Shown here piece after piece: positions 49,741-64,000 of a stretch of 64,000 nucleotides of DNA; the first letter of the stretch is position 1; each line of letters begins with the position of its first letter. Both the position numbers and the translations under genes were made by a program. Source of the stretch: Atrina japonica (taxonomy: Eukaryota > Mollusca > Bivalvia > Pterioida > Pinnidae); assembly GCA_030159075.1 (NCBI GenBank), contig BROG01000264.1, forward strand, positions 339,501 to 403,500, read 5' to 3'. The notes beneath the pieces are model-generated. The model was given only the letters and a program-made list of their open reading frames with translations. It made no database searches and was not told where the DNA came from.

Positions 49741-50723
49741 TACTGGTTAGCGACCAGTTACCGTGATTTTTCCATCATTTTTCCTCGATATGTTCTGTAA
49801 CTGGACACACAGAACACTGAAATTTGCGACATAACTTGTGTAATCCATGATTAACGAATTCTGATACATAAAAACTGGAAAAAAAACCAGTTTGATTAGT
49901 ATTTATAGACGATTACAAAAACGATTTTTCTGCTTTTGCAGGAAGTCGAAGGACCAATTACCGTGACTTTTTAAATCTCGTTGTTTATGCGATTAAAGCT
50001 TACCATTTTAAATTTAAAGCATCCAAACTTGTGAATCATTATTTTTTTAACAATTCTATAAGAACAATATAAATATTTATTCACAGGAATGTTTATTATA
50101 TTACTTTTTATAACGGGGGTTCCCTTTATTGGTTGCGAAGCTATTTATAGCACAAAGACGGAATGCTCTAATTACCTCAGACGATAGAGGTGACATCTGT
50201 TTAATTCCAGAACAATAAATGTGCATTTATGCATCAAACCAATCATATTTTTTCTATAACTCACTTTAAACGCCGCTACAGTATGACTGAAAATGTTTTG
50301 AAAATGTCCACAAACATCAGTTAAAGAAATGAATTAAGATTATATGTAACTAAATAATTTTACGGTTCATTATATTTCCTGGTCACTACGACCCCGTTAG
50401 TGCCAGGTTTGAATGATTACCCCCTGGCGCGTGCTAACGTTTTCGTTTTGACATTTTGACAAACGCTGGGTGAACACCAATAAAACCCCTTTTCATGATT
50501 ATCTATGGGTAAGCAAACATTTCAATGACCGTCAATGTATTTTACGATTATTTTGAAGACGGGGACACAGAATGAAATTATGTTTTAGAAACAAAAATTG
50601 TTATTCAGACGTCTTAAACTGCACCATCGCCGGCATCGTATGTTGGGGAAAACGGACGTGTTCTTGCACGATCATGAAAATCACGGTAATTGGTACTTCA
50701 CGGAAACTGGTCGCAAACCACTA
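49741..50723. mobile_element. About 980-bp inverted-repeat element
   Basis: TACTGGTTAGCGACCAGTTA at the left and, reversed, TAGTGGTTTGCGACCAGTTT at the right. Subterminal ATTACCGTGATTTT words occur near both ends and once internally (49956). TATATA-rich flanks hide any target duplication. No transposase frame is seen inside. Confidence 0.65.
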
Positions 50724-50894
50724 TATATACTAGCGGGAACTGTGTAGTTTAGTAATTTCATTGATAGATTCATATACAAAATATTATGTTGCATTATGTA
50801 TATCATTATTTAGTACATGTGAAATACATTGTCTTTCAATTCCAACATCAAATCACGGGTTATGTCCATTATGTTTGATACGAACAGCCACTGA

Positions 50895-51190
50895 AAGTTT
50901 CACAAGTATAATTGCGTGTATGACTGCCATTTGCACCGTTACATTTTTTACGACGCATTGAACGGATCAAATTATGCAGAAATGTCTGGGAAATATCCCG
51001 CCATTTGCGCAATAAAGAACAACGCAAAGCGTCCAACATAGCAGGGGGTTTGGCTTTTGACGTAGACGTCGTTCCATTTCACCCAAGCATGTTCTATAGG
51101 CGATAAATCCGGTGACATCGCAGGCCAGGGTAGCACATTCACGTTTTGCTGCTGTAGATACTCACTAACATATTGGTTTTCATAATTTTG
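50895..51190 (-). pseudogene. Tc1/mariner transposase C-terminal remnant
   Basis: The minus frame reads YLQQQNVNVLPWPAMSPDLS then PIEHAW, the signature around the last catalytic region of Tc1-like DDE transposases. Two frameshifts later the family's tail is legible as RRLRQKPNP, then PPAMLDALRCSLLRKWRDIS. The N-terminal DNA-binding half is absent. Confidence 0.8.
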
Positions 51191-51955
51191 ACGGTATAAC
51201 AGGTTTGCCAGTATATATAGTGGCGTTATAAAGGGGGATATATCAGGGGTGAACTGTATATACATCAAATCCGCAATAATTCAACAACTTGATCTAATTA
51301 ACTTTAGACATTTTGAAACAATAAGTGTTCTAAAATTACATAGCAATTAACAAATAAACACTATCTTTGCGACATTTTAGTCTCAGTGCTTTTAAGAGGT
51401 TGCCTCAGAATTTTATATGTTTTCCGTAAGCCAATTATTTTCTCAACATAAACTCATTTACTGACAATCTCTCAGCAATTTTTTTGTCGTCATTTTTTTT
51501 TAAAGTAAGTATGTTAATTGATATATTTCTTGTTTGTCATGACTGAATCGCCAGAATCGCACATTGTAACTAAATTTTCCCTTTCCACAATTTGTCTGTC
51601 ACTAGTTGACCCCAATAAGCTGTTGATATATAACTTACTAATCCAACTGGTGAAGCACCTATTAAAATTTTCAGTGTTTCTGCTTTTATAAGCTGGAAAA
51701 GCTGAATGTTGCGTTAGAAGTGACTTTTGTATTTTAATAGGAATTTCGGTCCCACCAACAATGACTCTAGTAGTTGGATACTTTAAAATGAATTCTAGGA
51801 CAGTACGCGATTAAATCTTTGTCAGGTCACAAATGTTTAATTAGAATATAGGAAGCGTAGCTAGGGCTATATGCAGCTTCATTTAGATAACTTATAACTG
51901 GAAGTCTAATGTTGGTCGATTGTGTCGCCATCTATGAGGAAGATAACTCACATCG
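51191..51955. other. Non-coding stretch
   Basis: Nothing recognised. Confidence 0.4.
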
Positions 51956-51959
51956 GATG

Positions 51960-52085
51960 CCCATTAAGAATCCCATTTGGGATGAGACCAGACGTCTGAA
52001 AGGAAGGCACCCGTCACAAATAGTGCAATGAAAACCTTTCGAGTTCGGCGAAAAGGTCAAGCTTGGTGAAAAAGTCATCAATTAG
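51960..52085 (-). repeat. PLE-2 3' stub, diverged
   Basis: GAATCCCATTTGGGATGAGA, CCGTCACAAATAGTGCAATG and GAAAAGGTCAAGCTTGGTGA on the minus strand. Confidence 0.55.
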
Positions 52086-52150
52086 TTTTAGATCTGATTG
52101 GCGAAAGAGAGTCGCTGTATATGGTCCTGATCCAGAATACTATTAAATGT

Positions 52151-52402
52151 AAAAAAAAAAATCTCAGATACCAAAGTATAAATCATTAGGATGTCCAGGA
52201 TATAGGTACAAATTTGGTAAAAAATGGACAAACACGGACCTCTTGAAATGAAGAGGTGGGATCAGATACCATGGAGGAGTAAGCATCCCCTGTCGACCGG
52301 TCACACCTGCCGTGAGTCCACAGTCAAATTAAAATGAAATACGTGAGGAACGAATCCTCGTCATAATTGGTACAGACGTCTCAACAACCGCCAGAACTGT
52401 CT
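52151..52402 (-). repeat. PLE-A 3' fragment upstream of MCO-3
   Basis: ATCTCAGATACCAAAGTATA to GTACAGACGTCTCAACAACC on the minus strand, ending about 270 bp before the MCO-3 large exon. The missing MCO-3 first exon must lie within 52403-52650 or beyond this insertion. Confidence 0.75.
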
Positions 52403-52671
52403 TTAGAGGAGGATTGCATACTGTATGACAAGATCGCCGTATCAACAGTACAACTTACTGACGATTTCAAGCATCGTTCAGCCACTTATCCCTGTGTGAT
52501 TACTTAACTGGTAAGTCGTTTGACTTACAGAATATAAAAAAACCGTAACAATATCTTCTTTACATGCAAATCACTAAGTTGCGATTCCAATAAGTCGCAA
52601 ATAAGATACACACAGTACTTGTTACCTGATGTCAGTACTACCATATTTTGCTTCTTTTCTGTCTTTTGTAG

Positions 52672-56062
<3,391 letters not shown>

Positions 56063-56154
56063 TTTATTTTCAAGAGATATCTTCAAAATTAAGTACCAGT
56101 TCAGCTTTCGCCATCGCTTGGAGTCTGTCGTAAATTTTTATTAAACAAATTGTA

Positions 56155-57060
56155 TCTTAAATTGCAGGAGTAATTTGATGCAAACTTTGTCTCTTATCAA
56201 AATCATGTCTGGCAGACCCACCCGCCATCAATCCTATTACTTTGAATTTTCTTGAAGTGGTTAATTCTTCTTTATTTCTGTTTTTTTTTTTTAAGTTTAG
56301 TTTACCTTAAGCTTTACCTTATTTTTTTTCTATTTCGAACAAACTTGCAAATTAAGCACAAGTAACAAAATATGTATGAAATTTTCTTGTTACATTCTTT
56401 TCGACCATTTCATGGAAAACATAGTCTGGCTGGTCAATGGCTTATTTTCTGTCAACGTTTTGTGCCCGTGACCCTCCATACATCAACTAACCACAAAGGC
56501 GATAAGCAGAAAGTTCTGTATTTGACAAAACCGTGTATATCTTCGAAAGTTGTATTCAAATTTTTTGTTATAGGTTGATATAATAGCAGATTATAGCATT
56601 TCCTGTTAAGTATAGTTTTACCCTTGTGAACTTTTTTTTCTGAAATTCAAACTTTATTTCAACACTTAACAAATTGTATAAGACACACCATGACAATATC
56701 ATACCTGTTTACACAAAAGCAAGTCTATAATACAGAATCTAGTTGATGCCATTTATGTTAAACATGTATGAAAATACTACTAATTAATTATAATTTATTA
56801 AATTTACTAATATAGATGTACTAGTATATGTAGCAGAATTTTAGAGAAGTAATTAATACATATAAACATTATATAAATTGACATTTCTTAATTCCCTTTG
56901 TTTGCAGACTGAATAACATATAACCGTAATATATTCTATAATAATTCTAAAAAGAAAGAAATTATTTACATATAGGTATTATCTGTCTTAGTATTCACAT
57001 GTAAAGATGACATTTAATCATCTGTATAAATTGTCAGTATATTCAATCCCCGTGAACGTG
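56155..57060. other. AT-rich non-coding stretch
   Basis: Nothing recognised downstream of MCO-3. Confidence 0.4.
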
Positions 57061-57064
57061 TTAT

Positions 57065-57295
57065 TGTATTGTTGTTAAATGTTTCATTCGGATGAAGACG
57101 TCACCAAAGGCCGGTAAGGGCTTCAAGTTTTGGCCTATGCTCGACACTTACGGCCGTTGAGCAGTGAGGGTTCTTTAACGTGTCATACTGTTACACGGGA
57201 GCTCGGTTTTTTACTGTCTCATCCGAAGGACAGGAAAAGCCAGTCGCCTCCTCCCGAGGCTCGAACCCAAGATCTCCCGGTTGCGAGGGGTGGAA
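57065..57295 (-). repeat. SINE-1 relative with a different head
   Basis: The core GAAGACGTCACCAAAGGCCG, GAGCAGTGAGGGTTCTTTAA and TGTCTCATCCGAAGGACAGG is as in SINE-1. The tRNA-like part (B-box-like GGCTCGAACCC on the plus strand) differs. 57296-57604 holds nothing recognised. Confidence 0.65.
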
Positions 57296-57604
57296 ATGTA
57301 CAATACAATTATAATATCACATTTATTACTCAATAATTGTAAAACTGAAATAAAAATCGATTCTGTATGATCACAATCACAGAAATGATAAAAGTTTTCT
57401 TCCATCATTACAGAAGGCACAAAGGTCAGTTCCTATATGAATTTTGTATTTGTAAATAAAATTCTATTCACGACCGTGAACTGGAGATTAATTAGTTTTG
57501 TGTCATCTCGAAATGGTTTGGATATTAAGAAAAATGTGGATGTATATCTATAGGTTACTAATTCTGCCCAATTGACAGGCGTAGGACTTCTACATTGCAC
57601 ACTA

Positions 57605-58810
57605 AAATAATGGATATTTTATCAAGATATTGACAGCCGTTAAGGAGAAACTTCAGCAATACTGTACAGTTGCTTAATCCAGAAGCGGTGTAAATCAGAT
57701 GTGGATACTTAAAACTTCTAAACAACTTTTAGAAAATTTGAAGGCACACAATTTTTCTCAAATTCACAGTATCAAAACATACGACTTCTCTACTCTTTAC
57801 ACAACAATTCCACATAAAAAAAATATAAGAAAGACTTTTTCGCATCATAGACAACTGTTTTTTCACTAAAGGTGGTATCCGAAAATTTAAATATCTAGTG
57901 ATTGGTTACCATGATACTTATTTTATCAAACACCACTCTGATTCTACTCATAAATACACTGAAGTTGATATAAAAAAAATGCTGGAATTTCTAATAGACA
58001 ATATATTTGTAATGTTCGGAGACGTGGTTTTTCAACAAACTGTCGGAATTCCTAGGTGAACCAATTGTGCCCCTTTACTTGCCTACCTGTTCCTTTATTC
58101 ATACGAAGCAGACTTTGCTATTCAGAAAATGCTGAATCAAAAGAAGAAAAAGCTAGCGGTGTCCTTTCATTTCACATTTAGATATATCGACGACGTTTAG
58201 TCAATTAATAATGACAATTTTCATACATATGTCAATGCAATATATCCCAACGAACTAGAAATTAAAGATTCAACAGAATCAAGCACACACGCTTCATACA
58301 TGGACATTTTACTTACTATAGACACAGACGGGAAATTGGCAACTAAGCTTTACGACCAAAGCGACGATATCAACTTTCCTATCGTAAATTTTCCACATTT
58401 AAGCAGTAATATCCCAAATCACCCGCATATGCAGTTTATATTTCACAAATGATCGGATATGCCAGGGCGTGTTCAACATATGAACATTTCATATACAGAT
58501 GTAAACTACTCAAGGGCAAATTATTGACACAGGGATATCGAAAACCGCGTTTGATGTCAACGTTCCACAAATTTTACGGTCGGTATTATAGTATTGTTTG
58601 CGATTACTGTTTCACTGGGTGAAATGTTGAGTTGCCTTTTCATTGGCGGTTGTTGAGACATCTGTACCAATTGTGACGAGGATTCGTTCCTTACGTATTT
58701 TATTTGGACTTGACTGTGGACTCACGGCGGTGTGACCGGTCGACAAGGGATGCTTACTCCTCCATGGCACCTGATCCCACCTCTTGGTTTCCAGTGGTCC
58801 GTGTTATTAA
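57605..58810 (+). pseudogene. PLE-A reverse transcriptase remnant with 3' tail
   Basis: The most informative PLE-A copy. It reads TAVKEKLQQYCTVA, SRSGVNQMWILK, DFSTLYTTIPHKK, then (after frame changes) YLVIGYHDTYFIKHHSDST, NCAPLLAYLFLYSYEADF, FTFRYIDDV, NELEIKDSTESSTHASYM and FPIVNFPHLSSNI. This continues into KFYGRY-like sequence and the PLE-A tail ending near TTGGTTTCCAGTGGTCCGTG. Stops occur inside the motifs (for example after YIDDV), so it is dead. It defines the orientation of all PLE-A fragments in the window. Confidence 0.8.
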
Positions 58811-59104
58811 TATTACATAAAGTTTTTCTTTTTATTTGTTTTTCCAGACCGGGGAATGATGTTGATGTTATAAAATATACATATTGGATATCGATATTTC
58901 ACAAACAGAGTCCTGGCAAATGATATTTTGGAAAATAATGCCTGTCTCCTCTTCAACAGATACCCTATGCCAGAGCCTTTCCTTGACTTTGTCTTTTTTT
59001 TCTAGTTTTACTATAACTATAGCATGCCCTATATATACATAAAAAGTTCATATAATAGATAGATCATTGACCCTGAGGAATTTTTGTACACTTTTAATCA
59101 AATG
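58811..59104. other. Non-coding stretch
   Basis: Nothing recognised. Confidence 0.35.
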
Positions 59105-59281
59105 TAATTTTTAAATGGTGTTAACAGTGCCAAATATTACTTTAGTATAAGATGAACAGCTGGTACCGAAATACCAGATACTAGGTTTGTGTATACCCTC
59201 AGGGACTCAAACGGTCCACCAGCAGTTGCAACGACCTAGTGATTATAAATATTATAAACATGATACCAAAGTTATAAGTTA
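59105..59281 (-). repeat. Family B fragment
   Basis: TGGTGTTAACAGTGCCAAAT, TACCGAAATACCAGATACTA, the linker ACGGTCCACCAGCAGTTGCA, then AACATGATACCAAAGTTATAA. It contains the same linker as 40.85 kb. Confidence 0.65.
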
Positions 59282-59945
59282 CAAACGAAACTGCTTTCAT
59301 TTTCCATATCACAAACTTCCCGCTCTAAGTAGTAATATTTCATCTTCTCCTGCCTATGACGTTTTCATTTCACAAGTTATATGTTATGCCAAAGCATGCT
59401 CTTCTTATGAATGTTTTATTCTGAGAGCTAAACGACTAGCCAATAAACTACTTACACAAGGTTACGTTGTTGAACGCTTGGAGTCGTCGATTAAGAAGTT
59501 TTATGGTCGATACGGGGATCTTGTTAAACATTATACAGTCCCCCTCTCAGAGATATTAGATAGTGTTCTGGATCACGGCACACACAATGACTCCGTTTCA
59601 TCAAACATGTTTTTCACAGTACTTGACCTCAATACCAAACTTGACCTTTTTACCGAATTTGACCCGTTCATCGAACTAGAAAGGTTTCCATGGAACATTT
59701 GCGACAGGTGTGGCATGCCAGCAGAAGATGCTGACTCCTTCCGGAGACCTGGTCCTATCCCGTTTGGGATTTGTAATTGTTCTTCATGTTGAGACCATTT
59801 GCATATCTAATTCGTCGTGTTATAATATAAAAAAAATCTCAGATACCAAAGTATAAATCAATAGAATGTCCAGGACATAAGTTTTGATTATTGATTGGCA
59901 CTTCTTCAATTTTACTATTGGAAATTCCAGCACCGTTAAAAACTG
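59282..59945 (+). pseudogene. PLE-2 C-terminal RT region and 3' tail
   Basis: An open frame (to 59792) reads FHFPYHKLPALSSNISSSPA, YDVFISQVICYAKACSSYE, RAKRLANKLLTQGYVVERLE and SSIKKFYGRYGDLVKHYTVP, then runs into the PLE-2 tail (WNICDRCGMPAEDADSF). This is the part after the RT palm, and the only PLE-2 copy where it stays in one frame. A 55-bp PLE-A stub is inserted at 59825-59879, after which the PLE-2 end resumes (GTTTTGATTATTGATTGGC). Confidence 0.75.
59825..59879 (-). repeat. PLE-A terminal stub nested in PLE-2
   Basis: ATAAAAAAAATCTCAGATAC to AGAATGTCCAGGACATA: only the last 55 bp or so of PLE-A. The uninterrupted PLE-2 sequence (ATAATGGACTTGAGTTTTGA) is known from 4.87 and 33.36 kb. 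Confidence 0.75.
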
Positions 59946-60236
59946 CTAATTTACAGTATTGTGGCCGTTCCATGTGTTGGGTTTACACCCACATACAGTT
60001 TATTGAAAATTTTACATTGTTAATAACGGGAATGTTTCCCTTTATTTGATTGGAGCAATTAAAATTTTGTTTTATCTATGTATACCTTTTAAAATAACAA
60101 TGACGACCATTTTATATGTAGTTTAAGCAAAAATTAATAAACCCAGTTTCAATGGAGAGCAAACGTAATTTATTTGTGTACAGGACCCTGTGAGTGCTCC
60201 ATGACCATGAACCCCTTGGTTATGTATAAAGAGAAA

Positions 60237-60555
60237 GAAGGTATCCTTACTGAGAATGTAAGTAGCTTTTCAGTCGGGATAAACGCCACATACCCCCCTT
60301 CAAATAGAAATTTATTTTTGACATTTTGAGTAGACGCTACGGAAGTATATGGAATTCTTCGTAAATGACCCTTAGAATAACGGACGTCTGGGAAAGCTGG
60401 TGCACTTCAATACTCTTCTAGTCAATATAATAGTTCAATAGGGTACAATAAAGTGCATCAAGGTTCCTGGATGTCCGTTACGCTAAAGGGGGAAAGGGAT
60501 TTTTGTCTTTCGTATCATCCCGAGTGAAAAGTTACTTATATTCAAAATGAGGATA
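60237..60555. mobile_element. About 320-bp foldback element
   Basis: The two halves are imperfect reverse complements along most of their length. Left GTAGCTTTTCAGTCGGGATA pairs with right (reversed) GTAACTTTTCACTCGGGATG; left ATAACGGACGTCTGGGAA pairs with GTAACGGACATCCAGGAA; left TGGTGCACTTCAATA pairs with TGATGCACTTTATTG. No coding capacity is seen. 59946-60236 shows nothing. Confidence 0.7.
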
Positions 60556-60604
60556 ATCTTTCTAGAGAAGAAGGAAGGCGCAAAGTGTTTCTTTTAAAAT
60601 TATA

Positions 60605-61375
60605 ATACAGGCGATTATCACTGGTATATATAAAAAATATGATATCTAGAGGAAAGGAAAAAGGAATAACGACTCAAATATCAAATGTATTTAATGATCC
60701 AGAAGTATTATTTGATTTGATTTGATTTTTGTTTTACGCCATACTCAACAATCTTTCAGTCATATGATGGCGTCCAGTTTTTATTGGTGGAGGAGAAACC
60801 CAGGCTACCCGGGTAAAGACCACCGACCTTCCGCAAGAAAACTGTCAATCTTTCCCACTTTATTCGAAATGACCCTAGCGGGATTCGAACCAGAGCTCTA
60901 ACAACTCGGCCACGGAGGCCCTCCAGAAGTATTAACTGAACTGGATAGATTACATGACCAATATGTACTGGTACCAGGAGACAAAGCCTCAAATACTAGT
61001 TTTTATTTGTAAGGCTTATTATTATAATTGTTTATTAGTAGAACTTGAGTTTAATACGAATTCTGGAAATCCTACATACACACGTAGCTCACATTCAAAG
61101 GACGAGATCATTCAAAATCACGTGTCCGTATTACGCTCATTTGATATACCTACAACGGATACCGATTTCGAGCTACCACATTTATATTGGATACCTAAAC
61201 TTCATAAAACCCCATATAAGCAAAGATGCATAGCAGAATCCAGCAAATGTTCTACCAAACCTTTATCTTTACTCCTTACCAAGATATTGACAGCCGTTAA
61301 GGAGAAACTTCAACAATACTGTACAGTTGCTTATTCCAGAAGCGGTGTAAATCAGATGTGGATACTTTGTAGACA
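60605..61375 (+). pseudogene. PLE-A RT N-terminal fragment, split by a SINE
   Basis: The frame GITTQISNVFNDPEV (60665-60710) is cut by the SINE at 60711-60921. It resumes as TELDRLHDQYVLVPGDKAS, CKAYYYNCLLVELEFN, NPTYTRSSHSKDEIIQNH, LPHLYWIPKLHKTPYKQR and CTVAYSRSGVNQMWIL (61360). This complements the 57605 copy and supplies the ADK-type and Y.IPKLHK motifs. It is 3'-truncated before the RT palm. Confidence 0.78.
60711..60921 (-). mobile_element. SINE-2 in PLE-A, with target duplication
   Basis: The head (GGCCTCCGTGGCCGAGTTGT on the minus strand) and B box GGTTCGAATCCCGCTAGG are present, with a TTTTACGCCATACTCAACA-type 3' part. A perfect 13-bp duplication TCCAGAAGTATTA flanks it (60698-60710, 60922-60934). 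Confidence 0.85.
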
Positions 61376-62710
61376 ACGTACTTTTCACACTTTTACCGAA
61401 TACAATTTTAAAACAAATATGAAGAAATAACAGCGAATATAAATATTTGTTACAATTAGATATATATGTACAAAAATCAAAAGAACGCAAGACACATTCA
61501 AATTACGAAATAGAATAGGACAGATTTACTGATATATAGATATATGTATGACACACACACACACAAACAACGAATCAAATATCCACCTTTTACATCCATT
61601 TTATCAATTTTAGGGGTCACGCTCTCAATGGACACTGCAGATACGCGTATTTCTAATTGTTGAAGTTATTGATGGCTTAATTGTTAGGCAATAGTTCATT
61701 TGTGGGTCGAATTTTTACGCATCTTTCAGATAATTTTTTTAATTTGGAATCCATAGACCCTTTTTCTGTATCCAGACGTAAAAATATATCTAGCAGTCCG
61801 CTAATAAATCACATTGATTATCCTTCTCGAAACTAGAGGCTCCCAGGTACTTGTATAGCTCACCTGTACTATACTGACCAAGTTTAGTTTCAGTTTCCAA
61901 AGCAGTTTCAGATGTTTTCCCCATAGGATCTAATGTTAAACTATATTATCCGTTGGAAGCCTTCTTGGATGGGATGTGGACCTGCTGAACACAATTTTTA
62001 CAAAAGGACCAACCAATTACTTAGTGTGGTTCGTTCCAACTGGCATGGTGGTTTCAGAGGTCGGGGATATCTCTGAATGTGTTTCTCCATTGGGTTTAAA
62101 GTTTAACCATATTTTGCGCTAATGGCCATGTTTTTTGGTGGAAGGGCAAAATTTAAGCAATCTTATTAAAGGACCTTAAATGCAACTTAGTTCAATACTT
62201 TTAGAGGAGATGATCACATTATGTTTTGTCCATAGGGTCCAATTTTAAACTGTGTGTCCTGCACTGGCAGCCAATTTTTAAATTGTTTTATTTATTAATT
62301 TTTTTTTTTGAGATGATCAGAATGTAAAAGTTTATGATGACAGACCTCAAGTGATGAGAAAAACTCATGTGGCCTTTGGTCAGGTGAGCTAAAACGTTAG
62401 TTGGTCGCAAAGGCAGACCATACATCTTACCTCTTTTATGAGTGTTATAATTTTGGTCAAAATCATGTCACAGCAACCAACATTGTTGAGTAATAACCCT
62501 AACCAATGTGCATGTGAATTTTCATGGCTGTATCTGCAGCACTTGCCCACAATGAACTGAAACAAAAAACGTAACACAGGAATATTTATATGGTAAATGA
62601 CTACTAGTAAGTCCAGGTGAGCTAAAATTTGAGTCAACATTAGGTCACAGCAACAAGCATCCCTCTGCATTGTTGTGTAATGAACCTAGACAATGTGCAC
62701 GCTGCGGAAA
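61376..62710. repeat. Degenerate dispersed repeats
   Basis: Apart from an (AC)n at 61550-61565, the stretch is built of worn fragments: CTCACCTG/GGTGAGCTAAAA words at 61858, 62385 and 62616, GTTAAACTATATTATCCG, and CCATAGGGTCCAATTTTAAA against a similar block at 61922. These resemble the repeat ending at 63830. No gene is supported. Confidence 0.45.
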
Positions 62711-63110
62711 TGATTTTCTGTAACTGACATAGATTCCAGAAAGTAGTTCAGACCGGCACATCTGGATCAATTGTGTGAAGTATGGTTCCAATACATCCAG
62801 TAGATTAGGATTTCTGCTCCGGAAAATATTTTCAGTAACTAGTTTTCAGAAAGTAGGTCAGACAGACTTTAGTACCCCATCAGGCACACTTAGGAGACAT
62901 GAGGACCATTTATTTGAAGTATGGTCCCAATACACCCAGTAGTTTAGGATTTCTGCTCCGGAAACGAAATGCGAACAATTTTCAGTAACTGACCTTGTTT
63001 CTAGAAAGTAGGTCAGTCAGGCTTTAGTACCCCAAAAGGCATATCTAAGGTACATGGGGATCAATTGTGTAAAGTATTGTTCCACTCCACCCATTTATAT
63101 ACCTAGCTAT
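62711..63110 (+). repeat. Tandem array, about 150-bp unit
   Basis: Three units each contain TTTCAGTAACT, CAGAAAGTAGGTCAGAC, GAAGTATGGTCCCAATACA and CCCAGTAG-TTAGGATTTC. Starts are near 62711, 62827 and 62977; the first unit lacks the TTTAGTACCCC block. Confidence 0.75.
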
Positions 63111-63154
63111 TATAATTTTGAAGACAATATCCGAAAACTACGAATATCGCTAAA

Positions 63155-63600
63155 AATTCGACATTTCAGGGGCCATAACTCAAAATTAATACATTAGATT
63201 CTTCCGAATTTTTTAACAAAGGTAAATCTTGTCCTGTTGATCATTTTTGGCCAGCTTGTTTTGATTCATTTCGTATCATTTTAGAAAAATAATGAAAAAC
63301 ATTGAAAATCAACATTTCAGGGGCAATAACTCAAAATCGGGTCATCAGACTCATTCAAAATTTTCAGGGTAGATAGATATTGTTGTGCCGTTCATTTCTA
63401 GCGAATAAGTTTTGTTTCGTTTTTGGACTATTTGCAAAAACTCCGAAAATCATTTAAAATCCACATTTCAGGGGCAATAACTCAAAATTGTGTCATCCGA
63501 CTCATCCGGGATTTCCAGGGTAGATAGATCTTGTCTTTCCGATCATTTCTGGCGATTAAGTTTTGTTTCGTTTTTGGGCTATTTGCAGAGACTGCAGTTT
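63155..63600 (+). repeat. Tandem array, about 151-bp unit
   Basis: Three units start at ACATTTCAGGGGCAATAACT-type words near 63160, 63311 and 63463, with GGGTAGATAGAT and AAGTTTTGTTTCGTTTTTGG in the later two. Confidence 0.8.
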
Positions 63601-63830
63601 TAACCCTATGTTCTATTTACAGCTATGACGGCCATGTTCGATGGTCGACAAGCATACCGGATAAAATGTTGAATCTAAACACCCCAAGGATGTGTGTAGC
63701 CAAGTTTGGTTCCATAAAGTCTGGTGGTTACTGAGAAGATTAAAAAAAAGTTTATGACAGACAGACAGACGAAGGATTCCAAGTGATGGCATAAGCTCGC
63801 ATATCCCTTTGAGTCAGGTGAGCTAATAAG
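63601..63830 (+). repeat. Dispersed repeat 3' end
   Basis: TGACGGCCATGTTCGATGGT, AGCCAAGTTTGGTTCCATAA, a GACAGACAGACAGACG run, and GAGTCAGGTGAGCTAATAA. The same ending occurs at 46.9 and 62.3 kb. The last 170 bp of the window show nothing recognised. Confidence 0.6.
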
Positions 63831-64000
63831 GTTGGATTGGCAAAAGAGAGTTACAATGTACATAAAAATCGGGACAGAATGTTGGCTGAGTATCCTCCAG
63901 GCATTGAATTATGACCTCTTCATCGTTAAAAATATATCGTTGATAGATTAAAAGCAGATGGGGTATTTTCTAGCTTCCAGACACAAATCACCGTTTCCCA

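Noticed and set aside
52420..52495. MCO-3 first exon starting at ATGACAAGATCG before GTAAGT at 52512
   Set aside because: The frame from that ATG hits TGA before the donor, so it cannot supply the start codon as read.

Overview
The window reads as an AT-rich, intron-bearing metazoan chromosome and most likely comes from a bivalve mollusc. This is inferred from the tRNA-derived SINEs, the many 5'-truncated Penelope-like and jockey-like retroelement scraps, the AT microsatellites and several laccase paralogues; the species cannot be named. There are no operons, CRISPR arrays, rRNA genes or canonical tRNA genes. Only three host protein genes can be supported, and nearly everything between them is mobile-element debris.

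Host genes. Three paralogous laccase-type multicopper oxidases lie at 7596-10374 (+), 28445-32385 (-) and 52672-56062 (+), called MCO-1, MCO-2 and MCO-3 here. MCO-1 and MCO-2 converge; MCO-2 and MCO-3 diverge. Each has one large exon of about 2 kb holding all four copper motifs, then a phase-1 intron, then a short last exon encoding a single transmembrane helix and cytoplasmic tail. These last exons are too short to stand out as open reading frames and were found by splicing from the donor. All three large exons start in phase 0 after a clean acceptor, inside a hydrophobic signal sequence, so a small first exon with the start codon lies upstream; I could not locate it for any of the three. The products look like type I membrane-tethered ecto-laccases with a Thr/Ser-rich stalk. 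MCO-3 carries a pure 97-nt A tract inside its coding exon and has lost a conserved Trp before its type-1 copper Cys, so it may be decaying, polymorphic or misassembled.

Mobile elements. Two Penelope-like reverse-transcriptase families (PLE-A, PLE-2) recur as 3' fragments on both strands. A jockey-type LINE occurs as an RT remnant (48283-49690) and as a C-terminal/3'-UTR fragment (37081-37652). Two SINE families with tRNA-like heads are present, several with clear target-site duplications. DNA transposon traces include a HARBI1-like exon (40452-40563), a Tc1/mariner transposase tail (50895-51190), a 1.1-kb terminal-inverted-repeat element rich in a TCGTAATTACGA palindrome (23798-24906), a 388-bp MITE inside the jockey RT (48941-49328), and several other inverted-repeat elements. 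Nested insertions give relative ages: SINE into PLE, SINE into repeat B, PLE into repeat B, and MITE into LINE.

The right end (61.8-63.9 kb) consists of diverged tandem arrays of about 150 bp. I found no complete novel system. The most notable host feature is the local set of membrane-anchored laccases; the most notable repeat structures are the TCGTAATTACGA element and the AAACCTAGTTTTTCTC array.
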